This document shows, in pieces, positions 29,203-29,300 of a stretch of 29,300 nt of DNA; positions within the stretch are counted from its first letter, which is position 1; every line of letters begins with the position of its first letter. The DNA lies in contig JBAZMG010000003.1 of assembly GCA_041649895.1 (NCBI GenBank), positions 1-29,300 of the forward strand. The letters are read 5' to 3'. This stretch comes from STD1-204 sp041649895 (GTDB lineage Bacteria > Patescibacteriota > Minisyncoccia > Minisyncoccales > Minisyncoccaceae). The translations under genes were made by a program, and so were the position numbers. Below the pieces are notes generated by a model. It searched no databases, had not been told where the DNA came from, and saw only the letters and a program-made list of their open reading frames with translations.

Positions 29203-29300
29203 CAAAGCTTTTACCTTAATAGAACTACTTGTGGTTATCGCGATCATCGGGATTTTGTCTGCCTTGATTGTTGTGGGGATGAATTCAACAACACAGAAAG
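29189..29300 (+). CDS. Pilin-like protein, member 10 (cut by window end)
   Basis: The first 37 codons are visible: leader MQKINKA, then FTLIELLVVIAIIGILSALI and GMNSTTQK. ATG 29189 lies in the 14-bp overlap with member 9. The LamG-like part, if present, is outside the window. The array therefore continues beyond this sequence. Confidence 0.85.
   Translation, partial: MQKINKAFTLIELLVVIAIIGILSALIVVGMNSTTQK

Overview
This 29.3 kb window looks like a chromosome segment of an uncultivated Patescibacteria (CPR) bacterium, most likely of the Parcubacteria type. The sequence is AT-rich. Housekeeping genes are packed closely and most lack a visible Shine-Dalgarno. SecD and SecF are short. A sigma-region-4/HARE-HTH protein and a VirD4-like ATPase with a CxxC-x17-CxxC zinc ribbon are present, and there is a large family of pilin-like proteins carrying lectin-like (LamG) domains. 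The lineage call is inference from this gene mix; no rRNA is present to confirm it.

Layout. 1-2408: a cut Nudix hydrolase, an ASCH-like protein and a CYTH phosphatase on the plus strand, a small zinc-ribbon protein on the minus strand, then bioY. 2401-4969: secD-secF behind a clear promoter and a leader that carries a palindrome. 4988-9405: an apparent operon of a sigma4/HARE-HTH DNA-binding protein, a membrane-anchored protein of unknown function and a VirD4/TraG-like ATPase, ended by a terminator. 9417-16092: seven tandem genes for proteins with a type IV pilin N-terminus, a variable LamG-like middle and a conserved C-terminal tail. 16110-18571: pgk and a RecJ-like DHH nuclease. 18571-20307: a minus-strand protein with DHH-like motifs and a plus-strand membrane protein. 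20356-21472: rnhA, a palindrome-rich intergenic region and rnpB (RNase P RNA, minus strand), back to back with the promoter of an unrecognised gene. 22510-26680: murJ (broken by one frameshift), lepA, a 33-residue membrane peptide on the minus strand and an ftsB/divIC gene. 26762-27303: tRNA-Thr(CGT) followed by a gene-free stretch with partial copies of the tRNA 3' end and other repeats. 27304-29300: the pilin-LamG family resumes with two complete genes and one cut by the window end.

The most unusual content is the ten-member pilin-LamG family. Its members keep near-constant ends (prepilin signal/N-terminal helix and a QIQQxYxxGLNKL tail) around a diversified middle with a constant C-x4-C pair. 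Several junctions are standardised: a 14-bp stop/start overlap, or a palindrome with AATGTTT/AAACATT arms that begins on the stop codon. Two members share an almost identical 3' end while their neighbour differs, which suggests recombination among copies. Seven AATGTTT palindromes with compensated inner stems, several GC-rich palindromic elements that have entered coding sequence (pilin 3 and lepA), and tRNA-derived repeats show a genome region rich in small mobile or structural repeats.
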